Under the pieces are notes generated by a model that ran no database searches, was not told the DNA's origin, and saw nothing but the letters and a program-made list of their open reading frames with translations. A stretch of 64,000 nt of DNA from VXOZ01 sp965220045 (GTDB lineage Bacteria > Chloroflexota > UBA11872 > VXOZ01): contig OZ244803.1 in assembly GCA_965220045.1 (NCBI GenBank), positions 434,001 to 498,000 on the forward strand, given 5' to 3'. Below are positions 26,312 through 35,431 of the stretch, one piece after another. Position 1 is the stretch's first letter. Every line of letters begins with the position of its first letter. The position numbers and the translations under genes are program-made.

Positions 26312-26718
26312 TGTAATTCCTCTCCGCTTGGGGCAGACCTAAAGCACTCTATTGACACACATATATTTGTTGTTCGACCAATTGTCTAGAGTTCTGTACG
26401 GATAGAGTAAGTCAAGGCTTAGGCTCCGTCAACATACGAGGCATAGTGTAAATCCATGCTCCACGCAGACTATAGAAGTTGACTCGAAATCCGGCTCGAC
26501 ATGCTGTTTCGTGCTTCGACAAGCTCAGCACGAACGGAGTTTTGCATTTCCGTTCGCCCCCGTATCCCGTACGGGGCAAGCTCTGAGCCTGTCGAAGGGC
26601 AGATCTGCACATACGATGCAGTCATGAGTTGAGTTTTCAACTTGGCACACGAGATTCCGGGCTAGGAGCGACACTCCGCTGCGCTCCGTTCGAATTGCCA
26701 GCAGAGTGCCCATTCTCC
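26312..26718. other. Gap with degenerate repeats
   Basis: The region holds an inverted pair of the CTTCGACA-GCTCAG core: GTGCTTCGACAAGCTCAGC near 26512 and its reverse-type GAGCCTGTCGAAGGGC near 26585. They are about 55 bp apart and could fold into a long stem. No gene was seen, and short frames in it are repeat by-products. Confidence 0.6.
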
Positions 26719-27489
26719 CTAGTCATGCTGGACGGGGACGCCTTCCAACAGTCCTGCCTCATGCATGGCGACCCACTCGGCCATGAACGTCTCGTTCCAG
26801 GTGTCGGTGAGCGGGTGTTCCAGCATCTCTTGGAATGTGGTCCAGAAGATGATGATGCCGTCGGCGCCGTCGCGCAGGGCGGCGTAGGCGGTGTCGACGC
26901 TCCTGACGAGAGCGGCGGTGACGTAGGGGCGGTTCTCCCAGCCCGCGAACATCTGCACGCACTCGCGCACCAGCTTGGTGGGATCGCCGCCCATCTGCTT
27001 CACTGGCTCGCAGAACGGGAGCACGTGGGTCGCGCCCGCCTGGGCCACGGCGGCGGCCTGGGGCAGCGAGAACACGGTGGTGCAGTAGGTCTCGATGCCT
27101 TCCTCGGCCAAGCGGCGGAAGGCCCCCAGCGCGTTCACGGTGCAGGGAATCTTAATGATGATTTGGTCGGAGATGCGGGTGAAGAAGTGGCTAACATCGA
27201 GCAACTCATCCGTGGAGTGGCCGTCGACCTCGACGACTACGGGCTTGTCGGTGATGTCGAGATAGCGCTGCACGACCTCCGTGATCTGCCCGTACTTCTG
27301 CACCATGTCGTTGAGAACGACGGTATTTGTGACGATCCCGGCGGCGCCGCGGTCCATCCAGGGCTTGAGGTCTTCAGGATCGCCCGCCAGCCAGATGGCG
27401 GGACCTCTGCCCGCCCGCCGGGCCTGCATCACGGGGCCGGTAACTATAGGATCCAAACCGTTCGCGCTGAAATTGTCTTCGGTTGCCAT
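26719..27489 (-). CDS. Transaldolase family protein, short FSA-like form
   Basis: A 256-residue TIM-barrel protein. The Schiff-base lysine is Lys113 in IIKIPCT, and TNTVVLND (54-61) resembles the TNPxL motif of transaldolases. It is shorter than the 376-residue transaldolase at 57458 and belongs to the fructose-6-phosphate aldolase/short transaldolase group. The reaction could be transaldolase or dihydroxyacetone-dependent aldolase. The ATG at 27489 has GGAGGGG upstream; a much longer frame further upstream has no conserved content. Having both types in one window argues for different roles. Confidence 0.85.
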   Translation of the reverse strand: MATEDNFSANGLDPIVTGPVMQARRAGRGPAIWLAGDPEDLKPWMDRGAAGIVTNTVVLNDMVQKYGQITEVVQRYLDITDKPVVVEVDGHSTDELLDVSHFFTRISDQIIIKIPCTVNALGAFRRLAEEGIETYCTTVFSLPQAAAVAQAGATHVLPFCEPVKQMGGDPTKLVRECVQMFAGWENRPYVTAALVRSVDTAYAALRDGADGIIIFWTTFQEMLEHPLTDTWNETFMAEWVAMHEAGLLEGVPVQHD

Positions 27490-27685
27490 GCTGCCCCTCC
27501 AGCGTGTTGTCATGCGGCGGTATCGGTTTTCCCAGAGTATGACACACTTGGCGCTCGTCTCGCGTGGGCACGCGAGTGTGCGGCATGTCCGATAGCTGCG
27601 TATAGCCTGCCGGCACTCGAACCGGACTCTTTCTGAGTGAGTGGTGCAGCCTGCGGCGGGACGGCGGAAGCGAACGACCGATTGC

Positions 27686-28702
27686 CTACTCGCCGACCAT
27701 CTCCCGCAGTACCGGCGCGATGCGCGCGGCGATGCGGCACATGCCTTCATCGTTAGGGTGTGTGCCATCGGGGACGAGCGCCGCGTCGTTGGGGCCGATG
27801 ATGGTGGAGCCGTCGATCAGGCAAATGTGGGCATCGCCGCCGGCTTGGCGTTGAGCTACTACCTCGTGCTCGGCCTCACGGAGCGCGGCCACCGTGACGC
27901 CCCGCCCATCTGGGGTCGTGTCTGTGAACGCGCCGTGGCAACTCAAGATGCTGATGACCAGAATGGGAGTGGTGGGATGCCCGAGACGCACGAGGTCGAT
28001 GAAGTTGCGGAAGGTCTCGCGCCAGGCGGCGGCATCCAGCCAGGACGTGCCGCGCACGTTCACGCCCATGAGGATGCTGAGCACGTTGAACTGCATTCCC
28101 GCCAAGGTCTTTGCCACGCCCGGCTCGCCCCGCGCCCAACCGCGAAAGCCGAGATTGAGATGGTCGAGTCCGGCCAGCCGCGCCGCTTGCGCCGGATAGG
28201 TCAAGCCGGGGTCGGATGCCGTGCGGCCCTGCGTTATGGAGTCGCCGTAGGCGGCCCAGACGTGTGGCGCGGGCGGTACGGGGCGGAGCGTCATTCCGTC
28301 CGGTACGCCGAGCGCAATGGGTTCCAAACGAGAGACGTACGGCAGGTACAGGCAATACGTGTGCTCGGCCTGCGCGGGGAGGGAGAATTCGCCGCGCACC
28401 TCTCCGCCGGGATTACGTTGGTTGTGTGTGCCGATACGCATGCCATCAGCCCAGATGCTGGTGATGCCTTCTTCCTCGGGCTGATGCCCCGGGTCCCAGG
28501 CGCGGAGGGTGACCTGCGAGGCGGAAGTGGAGAAGACGAAGCGTGCGCCGGCGGGCGATAGCGCATGCTGCCACGCGCCGTTGGGGTAGTTGAGCACTTC
28601 CGCGGGAGCGAGGCGCGTGATGTCCAGGCGGCCGTCAGTGATTGCGACAAAGGGCGCGCCGCGGAGAAACGGGAGGAGTTGGTCGGCGGTGTACCAGCGC
28701 AT
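27686..28702 (-). CDS. SGNH/GDSL hydrolase
   Basis: A 338-residue protein. An N-terminal beta-sandwich-like region (about 1-145) is followed by an SGNH domain with GDSIT at 153-157 (nucleophile Ser155), the GVN block III near 213-215 and DGTHPN with Asp312 and His315. The two-part form resembles carbohydrate esterases such as the CE2-like group. No signal peptide is seen, so the enzyme appears cytosolic. AAGGA lies upstream of the ATG. The ester substrate is unknown. Confidence 0.87.
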   Translation of the reverse strand: MRWYTADQLLPFLRGAPFVAITDGRLDITRLAPAEVLNYPNGAWQHALSPAGARFVFSTSASQVTLRAWDPGHQPEEEGITSIWADGMRIGTHNQRNPGGEVRGEFSLPAQAEHTYCLYLPYVSRLEPIALGVPDGMTLRPVPPAPHVWAAYGDSITQGRTASDPGLTYPAQAARLAGLDHLNLGFRGWARGEPGVAKTLAGMQFNVLSILMGVNVRGTSWLDAAAWRETFRNFIDLVRLGHPTTPILVISILSCHGAFTDTTPDGRGVTVAALREAEHEVVAQRQAGGDAHICLIDGSTIIGPNDAALVPDGTHPNDEGMCRIAARIAPVLREMVGE

Positions 28703-29590
28703 TGGAGTAATTCCTTGCTCTTGACAGGTCGTACTGTGTGTTTTGGGTACCGCTCTTCAGCAAATCTTCGCGCGACTGTGTCGAGGGGGCAGGCGTGGGT
28801 GAAAACGAGGGCCGATCCCCTCACCCTAACCCTCTCCCCCGGGGAGAGGGGACAAGAGCGCCGCGCGCCCATACTTGTACTGCTTTGCTGTGAGCGGAAG
28901 CGGAAGCGCTGCGGCCTCGTGATCGACAGCTTTGCAGGGAGGGATCCCGGTCGTCCGATCCCCTCACCCTAACCCTCTCCACCGGGGAGAGGGGACAAGA
29001 GCGGAGGGCACGCCTCCGCTTAGCCCGCTCCTCAGCCTAGCCCGGTCCCTTTCTTGACAGCCAAGACAGATACATTCCCGTTCGTGCTGAGCTTGTCGAT
29101 GCATGGACGATTGCGGAATCCGTACGCTCTCGCCGGCCTGCCTTGGCACTTCGACAGGCTCAGTGCGAATGGTTTAGCGTAAGCCGGTCTTTCCGTGGCG
29201 GTCACCCACTATCCCTTGGCGGCTAAGACAGTTTCTTTGCCGGTGATAGGGACAAGAGGGATGTGCACCCCTCACCCTAACCCTCTCCCCCGGGGAGAGG
29301 GGACGAGAGCGGAGTGCACCCCCTCGCCCTAACTCGCTCCCCAGGGAAAGGGGGCAGGAGCAGAGCAGCCACACGCACGTACACTTTTCTGGCAGGGGAA
29401 AACACTTATGTGTCCGTCAGTACCGGTATTCCCCCAGGTGTGGCAGCTTCTCCAATGTGCCCCTATGTCGGGAGTCTTGTTCACGAGTCGGGCCTATGGG
29501 TAGCCTGGCCGACAGCGCGCAGGCTTCCCAACGTGCAGGGGAATGCAAGAACCGTATGGGCCGAGCCCAAGGTTCAATTGCGCCCGGTCC
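28703..29590. repeat. Gene-free gap with four copies of a CTCTCCCCC-GGGGAGAG repeat
   Basis: The element CCCTCACCCTAACCCTCTCC, ending in a CCGGGGAGAGGGGAC stem, starts at about 28817, 28959, 29269 and, degenerate, 29319. The CCTCTCCCC/GGGGAGAGG halves can pair. Copies of the CTTCGACAGGCTCAG core lie near 29086 and 29150. No protein gene is supported in the 888 bp. Confidence 0.85.
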
Positions 29591-30814
29591 TCACGTGCGG
29601 TAGTCGCTGTTGAAGATGACGTATTCGGTAGTGAGGTCGCAGCCCCAGGCGGTGGCGGTGGCGTCGCCGTCCGCCAGGTCGAGGATGAACATCGATTGCT
29701 TCCTGTCCAACAGCGCGGAGGCGGCGTCTTCATCGAAGTCGGTGGGCGTGCCGTTGCGGTAGAGCAGGATGTCCTCCAGCCAAAGGGATGACTTATCGGG
29801 GTCGAAGTCCACGCCGCTGTACCCCGCCGCGCACATGATGCGGCCCCAGTTCGGGTCCGAGCCGAGGAATGCGGTCTTTACCAAGCTGGAGGCAGCCACG
29901 CTGCGTCCGATGACGCGGGCCGCTTCCGCCGTGGGGGCGCCGCGCACTTCTACGCCAAACATCTTGGTCGCTCCCTCCGCGTTACGGACGATCTCCTTGG
30001 CAAGGAAAACCGCGACCGCGCGCAGGGCGGCCTCGAAAGCTTCGCCCGCCGCGCCGCCGGTGATTTCAGGGCCTCCTGCCGCGCCGTTTGCCAGTGCCAG
30101 CACCGTATCGTTGGTGGAGGTATCGCCATCGACGCTAATCATGTGGAACGAGTCGTCCACGGCACGCTGCAAGACTTCCTGCAAGAAGCCCTGCGCGACG
30201 GGCGCATCCGTGGTGAGGTACGCCAGCATGGTCGCCATATTGGGGTGAATCATGGCCGCGCCTTTGGCCATGCCCCCAACCGCGTAATCAATGCCGTTAG
30301 CCTCAAAGAGGGCCGCCCCCTCTTTGGCCCACTCGTCGGTAGTCAGCATCGCGGTCGCGGCGTCTCGATGACGGTCCTTGGCAGGCGCGAGCCGCGCAAT
30401 CCCGGCCCGCACCGTGTCCATGGGCAACTGGCGGCCGATCACGCCGGTGGAGCAGACCAGAATATCTTCGGCATCCACGCCGACCTGGGCCGCCAGCAGC
30501 GCCGTCATTTCGCGCGCGTTTGCCATGCCCTGGTCGCCGGTGCAGGCGTTGGCGTTGCCGCTGCAATACACGATGCCGCGGGTCGCGCCGCGCCGCATGC
30601 GCTCCTGGTCGAGGAGCACGGGGGCTGCCTTTACGACGTTCTTTGTGTAAACTCCGGCCACGGTAGCGGGACGTTCTGAGACCAGACAGCCCACGTCACG
30701 CTTCTCACCTGTGGGATCGACTTCCTTGATGCCACAAAACACGCCGTCTGCCAGATACCCGGCAGGGCGGGTTGCGCCGCCGGCGACTAGTCCTTCCGCG
30801 AGCTCTTCTGCCAT
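29591..30814 (-). CDS. argJ: Bifunctional glutamate N-acetyltransferase/amino-acid acetyltransferase
   Basis: ArgJ transfers acetyl from N-acetylornithine to glutamate, recycling acetyl groups in arginine synthesis; bifunctional forms also use acetyl-CoA. The 407-residue precursor has the self-cleavage motif KGAAMIHPNMATMLA, with Thr195 as the new N-terminal nucleophile. STGVIGRQLPM (122-132) and the C-terminal GSDPNWGRI are typical. Whether it is monofunctional cannot be told. The ATG at 30814 follows AAGGA; a longer frame upstream is not conserved. argC is 4.6 kb away with unrelated genes between them. Confidence 0.96.
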   Translation of the reverse strand: MAEELAEGLVAGGATRPAGYLADGVFCGIKEVDPTGEKRDVGCLVSERPATVAGVYTKNVVKAAPVLLDQERMRRGATRGIVYCSGNANACTGDQGMANAREMTALLAAQVGVDAEDILVCSTGVIGRQLPMDTVRAGIARLAPAKDRHRDAATAMLTTDEWAKEGAALFEANGIDYAVGGMAKGAAMIHPNMATMLAYLTTDAPVAQGFLQEVLQRAVDDSFHMISVDGDTSTNDTVLALANGAAGGPEITGGAAGEAFEAALRAVAVFLAKEIVRNAEGATKMFGVEVRGAPTAEAARVIGRSVAASSLVKTAFLGSDPNWGRIMCAAGYSGVDFDPDKSSLWLEDILLYRNGTPTDFDEDAASALLDRKQSMFILDLADGDATATAWGCDLTTEYVIFNSDYRT

Positions 30815-31053
30815 GAAACTGTTCCTTACTCCGTGCGAGCGTCCGATGGGCCTTGCCCAAAACGTTGCAACAAGCCCCTGTACTAAAAGCAGCCGAATCG
30901 CAAGACATTTCCGCCCTGCCGCAGCGCAAACGTCGGCAGAACGAACGGCTTGCCGTGATGCACCTTTTGATGATACACGAGAGCGCGGCAGGCTGCGTGG
31001 ATAACGCACCGCATCGTTCGGTGGCGGCGCGTTGCGTGCGGCTGCTTCAGATT

Positions 31054-31770
31054 CTAGGCTTGCTCGTCGCTCAGGAACGCGGCAAGCATCTCCCGCGCGT
31101 CTTCCTGGATGGGCGGGAAATGGCTGAAGCAGAGCGTCGTGAAGTCTTCATTGAGCAGCTTGGCGAGAGAGGCCCGCGCCAGTTCGGGGTCACGCGTGAA
31201 GAGCCAGGAGGGTTCCAGCAGCTTTCCGAAACGGAATTGGAGCGCATCACCGACGATGAGGACTTTGGCTGACTCGACGTAGAGGCAGATGCTCCCCTCG
31301 GTATGGCCCGGTGTGTGGATGACGCGAACCCCCTCAGTTTCCGGCAGAAGGTCGCCGTCCTCCAGGGGGTATCGCACAGCGACCGGTCTGCCGCTGAACA
31401 TACCGAAGAACGGGTGGGCGTTCTGCAGGGCTTGCCGGCGCAGAAAACTCGGCGCCGGATCGTCACCGCGCACAATGCCCGCTTCGCTGTGGTGGATGGC
31501 TACCGGCGCGGACGTGTATTCAACGAGTTCCGCAAGACCGCCGGCATGGTCCGGGTGACAATGCGTCAAGACAATGAGGCGCACCTTTTCCGGTGCGACG
31601 CGAAGGGCTTTCAAGCCGGCGGCAATGACGTGCAGGCTGCCCCGGCTGCCGGTATCGACGAGGACAACGCCGTCGGGCGCTTGCAGCACGGTGACACGAG
31701 CGCCCAACGCGCGTAGTTGATGCACGCCGGGAGCGATAGTGATTGGTCCCAGGAAGGGAATGTCTAGCAC
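31054..31770 (-). CDS. MBL fold metallo-hydrolase
   Basis: A 238-residue metallo-beta-lactamase fold protein. Zinc ligands are the THCHPDH block (69-75), His156 (HTPGHTEGS), Asp175 (VGDAL) and His217 (CFSHFPP). It is close to glyoxalase II-like or general MBL hydrolases; the substrate is unknown. The start is GTG at 31770 (VLDIPFLGP). It is divergent from the AMP-ligase gene and lies 239 bp downstream of argJ's start on the same strand, so it reads away from that gene's coding region. Confidence 0.9.
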   Translation of the reverse strand: MLDIPFLGPITIAPGVHQLRALGARVTVLQAPDGVVLVDTGSRGSLHVIAAGLKALRVAPEKVRLIVLTHCHPDHAGGLAELVEYTSAPVAIHHSEAGIVRGDDPAPSFLRRQALQNAHPFFGMFSGRPVAVRYPLEDGDLLPETEGVRVIHTPGHTEGSICLYVESAKVLIVGDALQFRFGKLLEPSWLFTRDPELARASLAKLLNEDFTTLCFSHFPPIQEDAREMLAAFLSDEQA

Positions 31771-31901
31771 TGGTCGCTTGAATTCCTAGCGCGTAGCCAT
31801 GGCCTGTTGTCCTCCACCTGCGAACCTCAGCCATGCCACGCTTGCGCAGAACTGCCTCTTATCAACCGTACCACAAGGCGGCGGGTTTTCAGAAACCGCA
31901 G

Positions 31902-31947
31902 TTCCCACATGTCGAATCGATGCGTATAATACGCCTAAGAATACGCA
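31902..31947 (+). promoter_or_regulatory. Promoter with overlapping palindromic operator
   Basis: TTCCCA (31902-31907), a 17-base spacer and a perfect TATAAT (31925-31930) form a good housekeeping promoter for the AMP-ligase gene. The -10 lies at the centre of the palindrome GCGTAT-A-ATACGC (31922-31934). A second half-site, ATACGCA (31941-31947), pairs with TGCGTAT at 31921. A repressor binding here would block the -10; this is inference. The -35 and palindrome were matched by eye. Confidence 0.5.
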
Positions 31948-31991
31948 TTATATCCTTTCAACAATTGCTCCAAATACCTAAGGAGAGCGGC

Positions 31992-34487
31992 ATGCAGACC
32001 CTCAACGACCTCCTGGAGAGTGCGGCAAGCCGCTTTGGTGATGCGCCTGCCCTGCTCATCAAGCCCGGCATTCGGGTGCGCACCTGGACCTACGGCGAGC
32101 TCTGGGAGGCTTCCGGCAAGGTGGCGGCCTATCTGCAAGGGCAGGGCATCGCCAAGGGCGACCGGGTGGTTATCTGGGCGCCGAACCGGCCGGAGTGGGT
32201 GGTTGCGCTCTTTGGCTGTTTGCGTTTGGGCGCCATCGCGGTGCCGTTTGACATCCGGAGCGCACCGGAGTTTGTATCCGGCGTACTCGGCCAGACCGAA
32301 CCGAAGTTTGCCTTCATCTCCCAGTTTACGCCGGAGAATGCGGCGGTCGCGGCTCTGCCCAACTTGAACATCGAAGACATTGAGCAGGTGGTGCACGCCG
32401 AGAGCTCTCCGACGCCAAGTGTGGAGGTCGCGGCAGACGACATTGCCGAGATCATGTTCACCTCAGGTACTACCGGCGCGCCAAAAGGAGTGATCCTCAC
32501 CCACGGCAACATCATTTCCAACGTGATTGCGGCAACCCAGGAAGTGATGCCGCAACCGCACTGGCGCTTGCTTTCCCTCTTGCCCCTAAGTCACATGCTG
32601 GAGCAGACGGTGGGGCTCTTTGCGGTCATGTTTGGCGGGGGCCGCGTGGTCTATCCCGCGAGCCGCCAGCCGAGCATTCTGGTGCGCACCATGCAGGAGA
32701 ACGGCATCACCAGCATCGTGCTCGTGCCCCAAGCACTGGAACTCTTCATGAACGCCATCGAGCGCGAGGCGGAACGCACCGGCAAGAAGGAGCAACTGGC
32801 AAAGATCCTTGGCATCGCGCCGAAGTTGCCGGTGTGGGTGCGCCGCAAACTCTTTGGCAAGGTGCATAAGCGCTTTGGCGGCAAGCTTTGGTTCGTCATG
32901 TGCGGCGGCGCGCGCCTCGACCCGCCGTTGGCGGAAAAGTGGGAGGCGTTGGGCGTCATCGTGCTGCAAGGCTACGGCACGACGGAAGCGGCTCCGATTG
33001 TGGCGTGCAACAGCTTCCGCTTCAAGAAGCTGGACGCCCTCGGCAAAGTGCTGCCGGGCCAGGAAGTGCGGATCGCGGAGGACGGGGAGATCCAAACGCG
33101 CGGGCCAAACGTGACGCCGGGGTACTGGGAGCAGCCGGAGATCACGCAGGCGTCTTTCGATGGCGATTGGTACAAGACCGGGGACCTGGGCCACATCGAT
33201 GAGGATGGCTTCCTCTACTTCAAGGGTCGCAAGAAAGACCTGATCGTGTTGGCCAACGGTCAGAACGTCTACCCGGAGGACATTGAGCCCTGGCTCCAAA
33301 ACCATCCGGCAATCGAAGATGCCGTGGTGGTCGGCATGCCGAGTCCCAGCGGTGGGGAGGACGTGCACGCCGTGCTCCTACCCAGCGACGGCGGCGACAA
33401 CGACGAAGTCACCGATGCCGGGGCGGTGGTGGCGGAAGTGAATCCGCAGCTTGCCGCCCACCAGCAGATTAGAGGGTTCACGGTCTGGCCTGAAGAGGAG
33501 TTTCCTCGCACGCACACGCTCAAGGTCAAGAAGAATCTGGTGCTGGAGCGCGTGATTGCCGACGCGCAAGGGGAGACGCAGTCCACCGAGGTTGCGGCGG
33601 TAGCTCCCAAAGAGGAAATGACCCCATTAGAGCAGTTAATCGTCCGCATCTGCGACGTCGCTCCTGCTATCGTGCGCACAGACAGCGTATTGGGCGCGGA
33701 CATCGGTCTGGACTCGCTCGGCCGTGTCGAGTTGCTATCCGCTATCGAACAGGAGCTTGGCGTCTACATCGATGAAACCCAGGTGCACCCGGAGACGACA
33801 GTAGGGGACTTGGAAGCGCTGCTGGCGCAGGGCAGCGCCGTTGAGGAAGAGCGGTTTCCCGGCTGGGGCAGAGCAGGCTGGTGTCGAGTCCTGCGTTCTG
33901 TGTTGCATTATCTGATGGTCAGGCCGGGTATCGGGCTGCTGTACAACATTGAGGTGGTTGGCAGAGAGAACCTGGAAGGTCTCTCCGGGCCGGTGCTCTT
34001 GGCCGCCAATCACAATCTCAAGGTGGATGCCGGCATGATTTTGCTCAGCTTACCGGCGTCGATTCGCGCGCGGCTGGCGATTGCGGCGGCTGCCGACAAT
34101 TACTTCTCGTCTCACTGGTGGCGGGTCTTCAGTCCGTTGCTGGGCAACACGTTTCCCTTTGCACGCTTCGGGCCCGTGCGCCGCAGCCTCGAAAACCTGG
34201 GAAGTCTGCTGGACGACGACTGGTCGGTGCTCATCTTTCCCGAGGGAGACCGGACCGATGGCGAGATTAAACCCTTCAAGCCGGGGACCGGCTTTGTGGC
34301 TATGGAGTCACGCACTCCCGTCGTGCCGATTCGGGTGACGCTCGTGAAGGAAGGGATCTATGAGGGTGCCTCATTCCCCGCGCGCGGCAAAGTAACGGTG
34401 CAGATCGGGCAACCACTGGTCTTTTCACCCGGTATGGATTACCTGGAAGCGACGGACACACTCGAACAGGCCGTGCGAGGGTTATAG
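31992..34487 (+). CDS. Fused AMP-dependent acyl ligase, acyl carrier domain and PlsC acyltransferase
   Basis: An 831-residue three-domain protein. Residues 1-525 are an acyl-CoA/acyl-ACP synthetase: P-loop FTSGTTGAPKG at 156-166, GYGTTE at 327-332, YKTGDLG at 394-400. Residues 545-615 are a carrier domain with the phosphopantetheine serine at Ser575 (GLDSLGRVE). Residues 650-831 are a PlsC-type acyltransferase with NHNLKVD (His674-x4-Asp679) and FPEGDRT (749-755). The ligase could load a free fatty acid onto the in-cis carrier, and the acyltransferase could hand it to a lysophospholipid or other acceptor. This recalls E. coli Aas, which lacks the carrier and has the opposite domain order. AGGAGAG five bases before the ATG decides the start. 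Confidence 0.92.
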   Translation: MQTLNDLLESAASRFGDAPALLIKPGIRVRTWTYGELWEASGKVAAYLQGQGIAKGDRVVIWAPNRPEWVVALFGCLRLGAIAVPFDIRSAPEFVSGVLGQTEPKFAFISQFTPENAAVAALPNLNIEDIEQVVHAESSPTPSVEVAADDIAEIMFTSGTTGAPKGVILTHGNIISNVIAATQEVMPQPHWRLLSLLPLSHMLEQTVGLFAVMFGGGRVVYPASRQPSILVRTMQENGITSIVLVPQALELFMNAIEREAERTGKKEQLAKILGIAPKLPVWVRRKLFGKVHKRFGGKLWFVMCGGARLDPPLAEKWEALGVIVLQGYGTTEAAPIVACNSFRFKKLDALGKVLPGQEVRIAEDGEIQTRGPNVTPGYWEQPEITQASFDGDWYKTGDLGHIDEDGFLYFKGRKKDLIVLANGQNVYPEDIEPWLQNHPAIEDAVVVGMPSPSGGEDVHAVLLPSDGGDNDEVTDAGAVVAEVNPQLAAHQQIRGFTVWPEEEFPRTHTLKVKKNLVLERVIADAQGETQSTEVAAVAPKEEMTPLEQLIVRICDVAPAIVRTDSVLGADIGLDSLGRVELLSAIEQELGVYIDETQVHPETTVGDLEALLAQGSAVEEERFPGWGRAGWCRVLRSVLHYLMVRPGIGLLYNIEVVGRENLEGLSGPVLLAANHNLKVDAGMILLSLPASIRARLAIAAAADNYFSSHWWRVFSPLLGNTFPFARFGPVRRSLENLGSLLDDDWSVLIFPEGDRTDGEIKPFKPGTGFVAMESRTPVVPIRVTLVKEGIYEGASFPARGKVTVQIGQPLVFSPGMDYLEATDTLEQAVRGL

Positions 34488-34513
34488 GGGACCCCTCACC
34501 CAAACCCTCTCCC

Positions 34514-34735
34514 CCGGGGAGAGGGGACTACCTCGCTGTGGTGAGGGTTACGCAAAGGTCTCCAAAGGGAGAGGCAATTCTGTCGCCTACATGGGGAGTT
34601 TTGCCAAGCTCTCCCCGGGGAGAGGGGACTATCTCGCTGTGGCGAGGGTTACGCAAAGATCTCCACAGGGAGAGGGAGTTCTGTCGCCTCCATGGGGAGC
34701 TATGCCAAGCTCTTCCCGGGGAGAGGGCACCGGAG
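34514..34735. repeat. 101-bp tandem repeat, two copies plus partial
   Basis: CCGGGGAGAGGGGACTA recurs at 34514 and 34615, with a third degenerate start at 34716; the units are 101 bp apart. Each unit joins the CTCTCCCC/GGGGAGAG element to ACGCAAAG(G/A)TCTCCA and GTCGCCT(A/C)CATGGGGAG. Confidence 0.85.
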
Positions 34736-34782
34736 GTGCGCCGGACTGGTGTGATCGTCCGATGGTGTCTCAATGCGGCCGC

Positions 34783-34855
34783 TCTTATCAACGCGCCTGC
34801 CCTTATCAGCGCGCCTGCCCCTATCAACGCGCTTGCCCTTATCATTGCGACTGCT
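34783..34855. repeat. 18-bp tandem repeat, four copies
   Basis: CTTATCAACGCGCCTGCC recurs four times with small changes (starts near 34784, 34802, 34820 and 34838). It lies between the 101-bp repeats and the longer array that begins at 34897. Confidence 0.85.
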
Positions 34856-34896
34856 CGCCAGTGACAACTCAACGCGTCAGGCCGCCAGACACGCCC

Positions 34897-35424
34897 GTTC
34901 GTCCTGAGCTTGTCGAAGGATGAACGAAGGGTAAATAACAGCCATTGATGGACCACGATAGAAGCGGCATGGGGCGGCACTCGAGGACTCGAGCAAAGGT
35001 ACGCCCTGAGCTTGCCTGACCTTGTGGTTCGGTTACGCGAGAGAAGTGAGACAAAATAGCAACCGTTCGTCCTGAGCCTGTCGAAGGATGAACGAAGGGT
35101 AAATCACAGCCGTTGATGGACCACGATAGAAGCAGCATGGGGCGCGGTACTCGAGGACTCGAGCAATCGTACGCCCTGACCTTGTGGTTCGGTTACGCGA
35201 GAGAAGTGAGACGAAATAGCAACGGTTCGTCCTGAGCCTGTCGAAGGATGAACGAAGGGTGAACCTCAGCCATTGATGGACCACCAAAGAAGCAGCACGG
35301 GGCGGTACTTGAGGACTCGAGCAATCGCACGCCCTGAGCTTACGTGACCTTGTGGTTCGGTTACGCGAGAGATGCGAGACGATAATGCAACCGTACGTCC
35401 TGAGCCTGTCGAAGGATGAACGGT
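34897..35424. repeat. 160-168-bp tandem repeat array, three full copies plus partial
   Basis: GTTCGTCCTGAGC(C/T)TGTCGA starts at 34897, 35065, 35225 and (changed to GTACGTCC) 35393. Units of 168, 160 and 168 bp are highly similar throughout, including GATGGACCACGATAGAAGC and TTGTGGTTCGGTTACGCGAG. The core is the reverse complement of the CTTCGACAGGCTCAGG element of the other arrays. Together with the two preceding arrays it fills the 944-bp gap 34488-35431, which has no gene. Confidence 0.92.
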
Positions 35425-35431
35425 TGCGGCG

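Noticed and set aside
26352..26375. Plus-strand TTGACA as a promoter
   Set aside because: No -10 lies at a suitable distance and no plus-strand gene follows.
34538..34864. Open frames inside the tandem arrays
   Set aside because: They translate repeat units; no homology-like domains or initiation signals exist.
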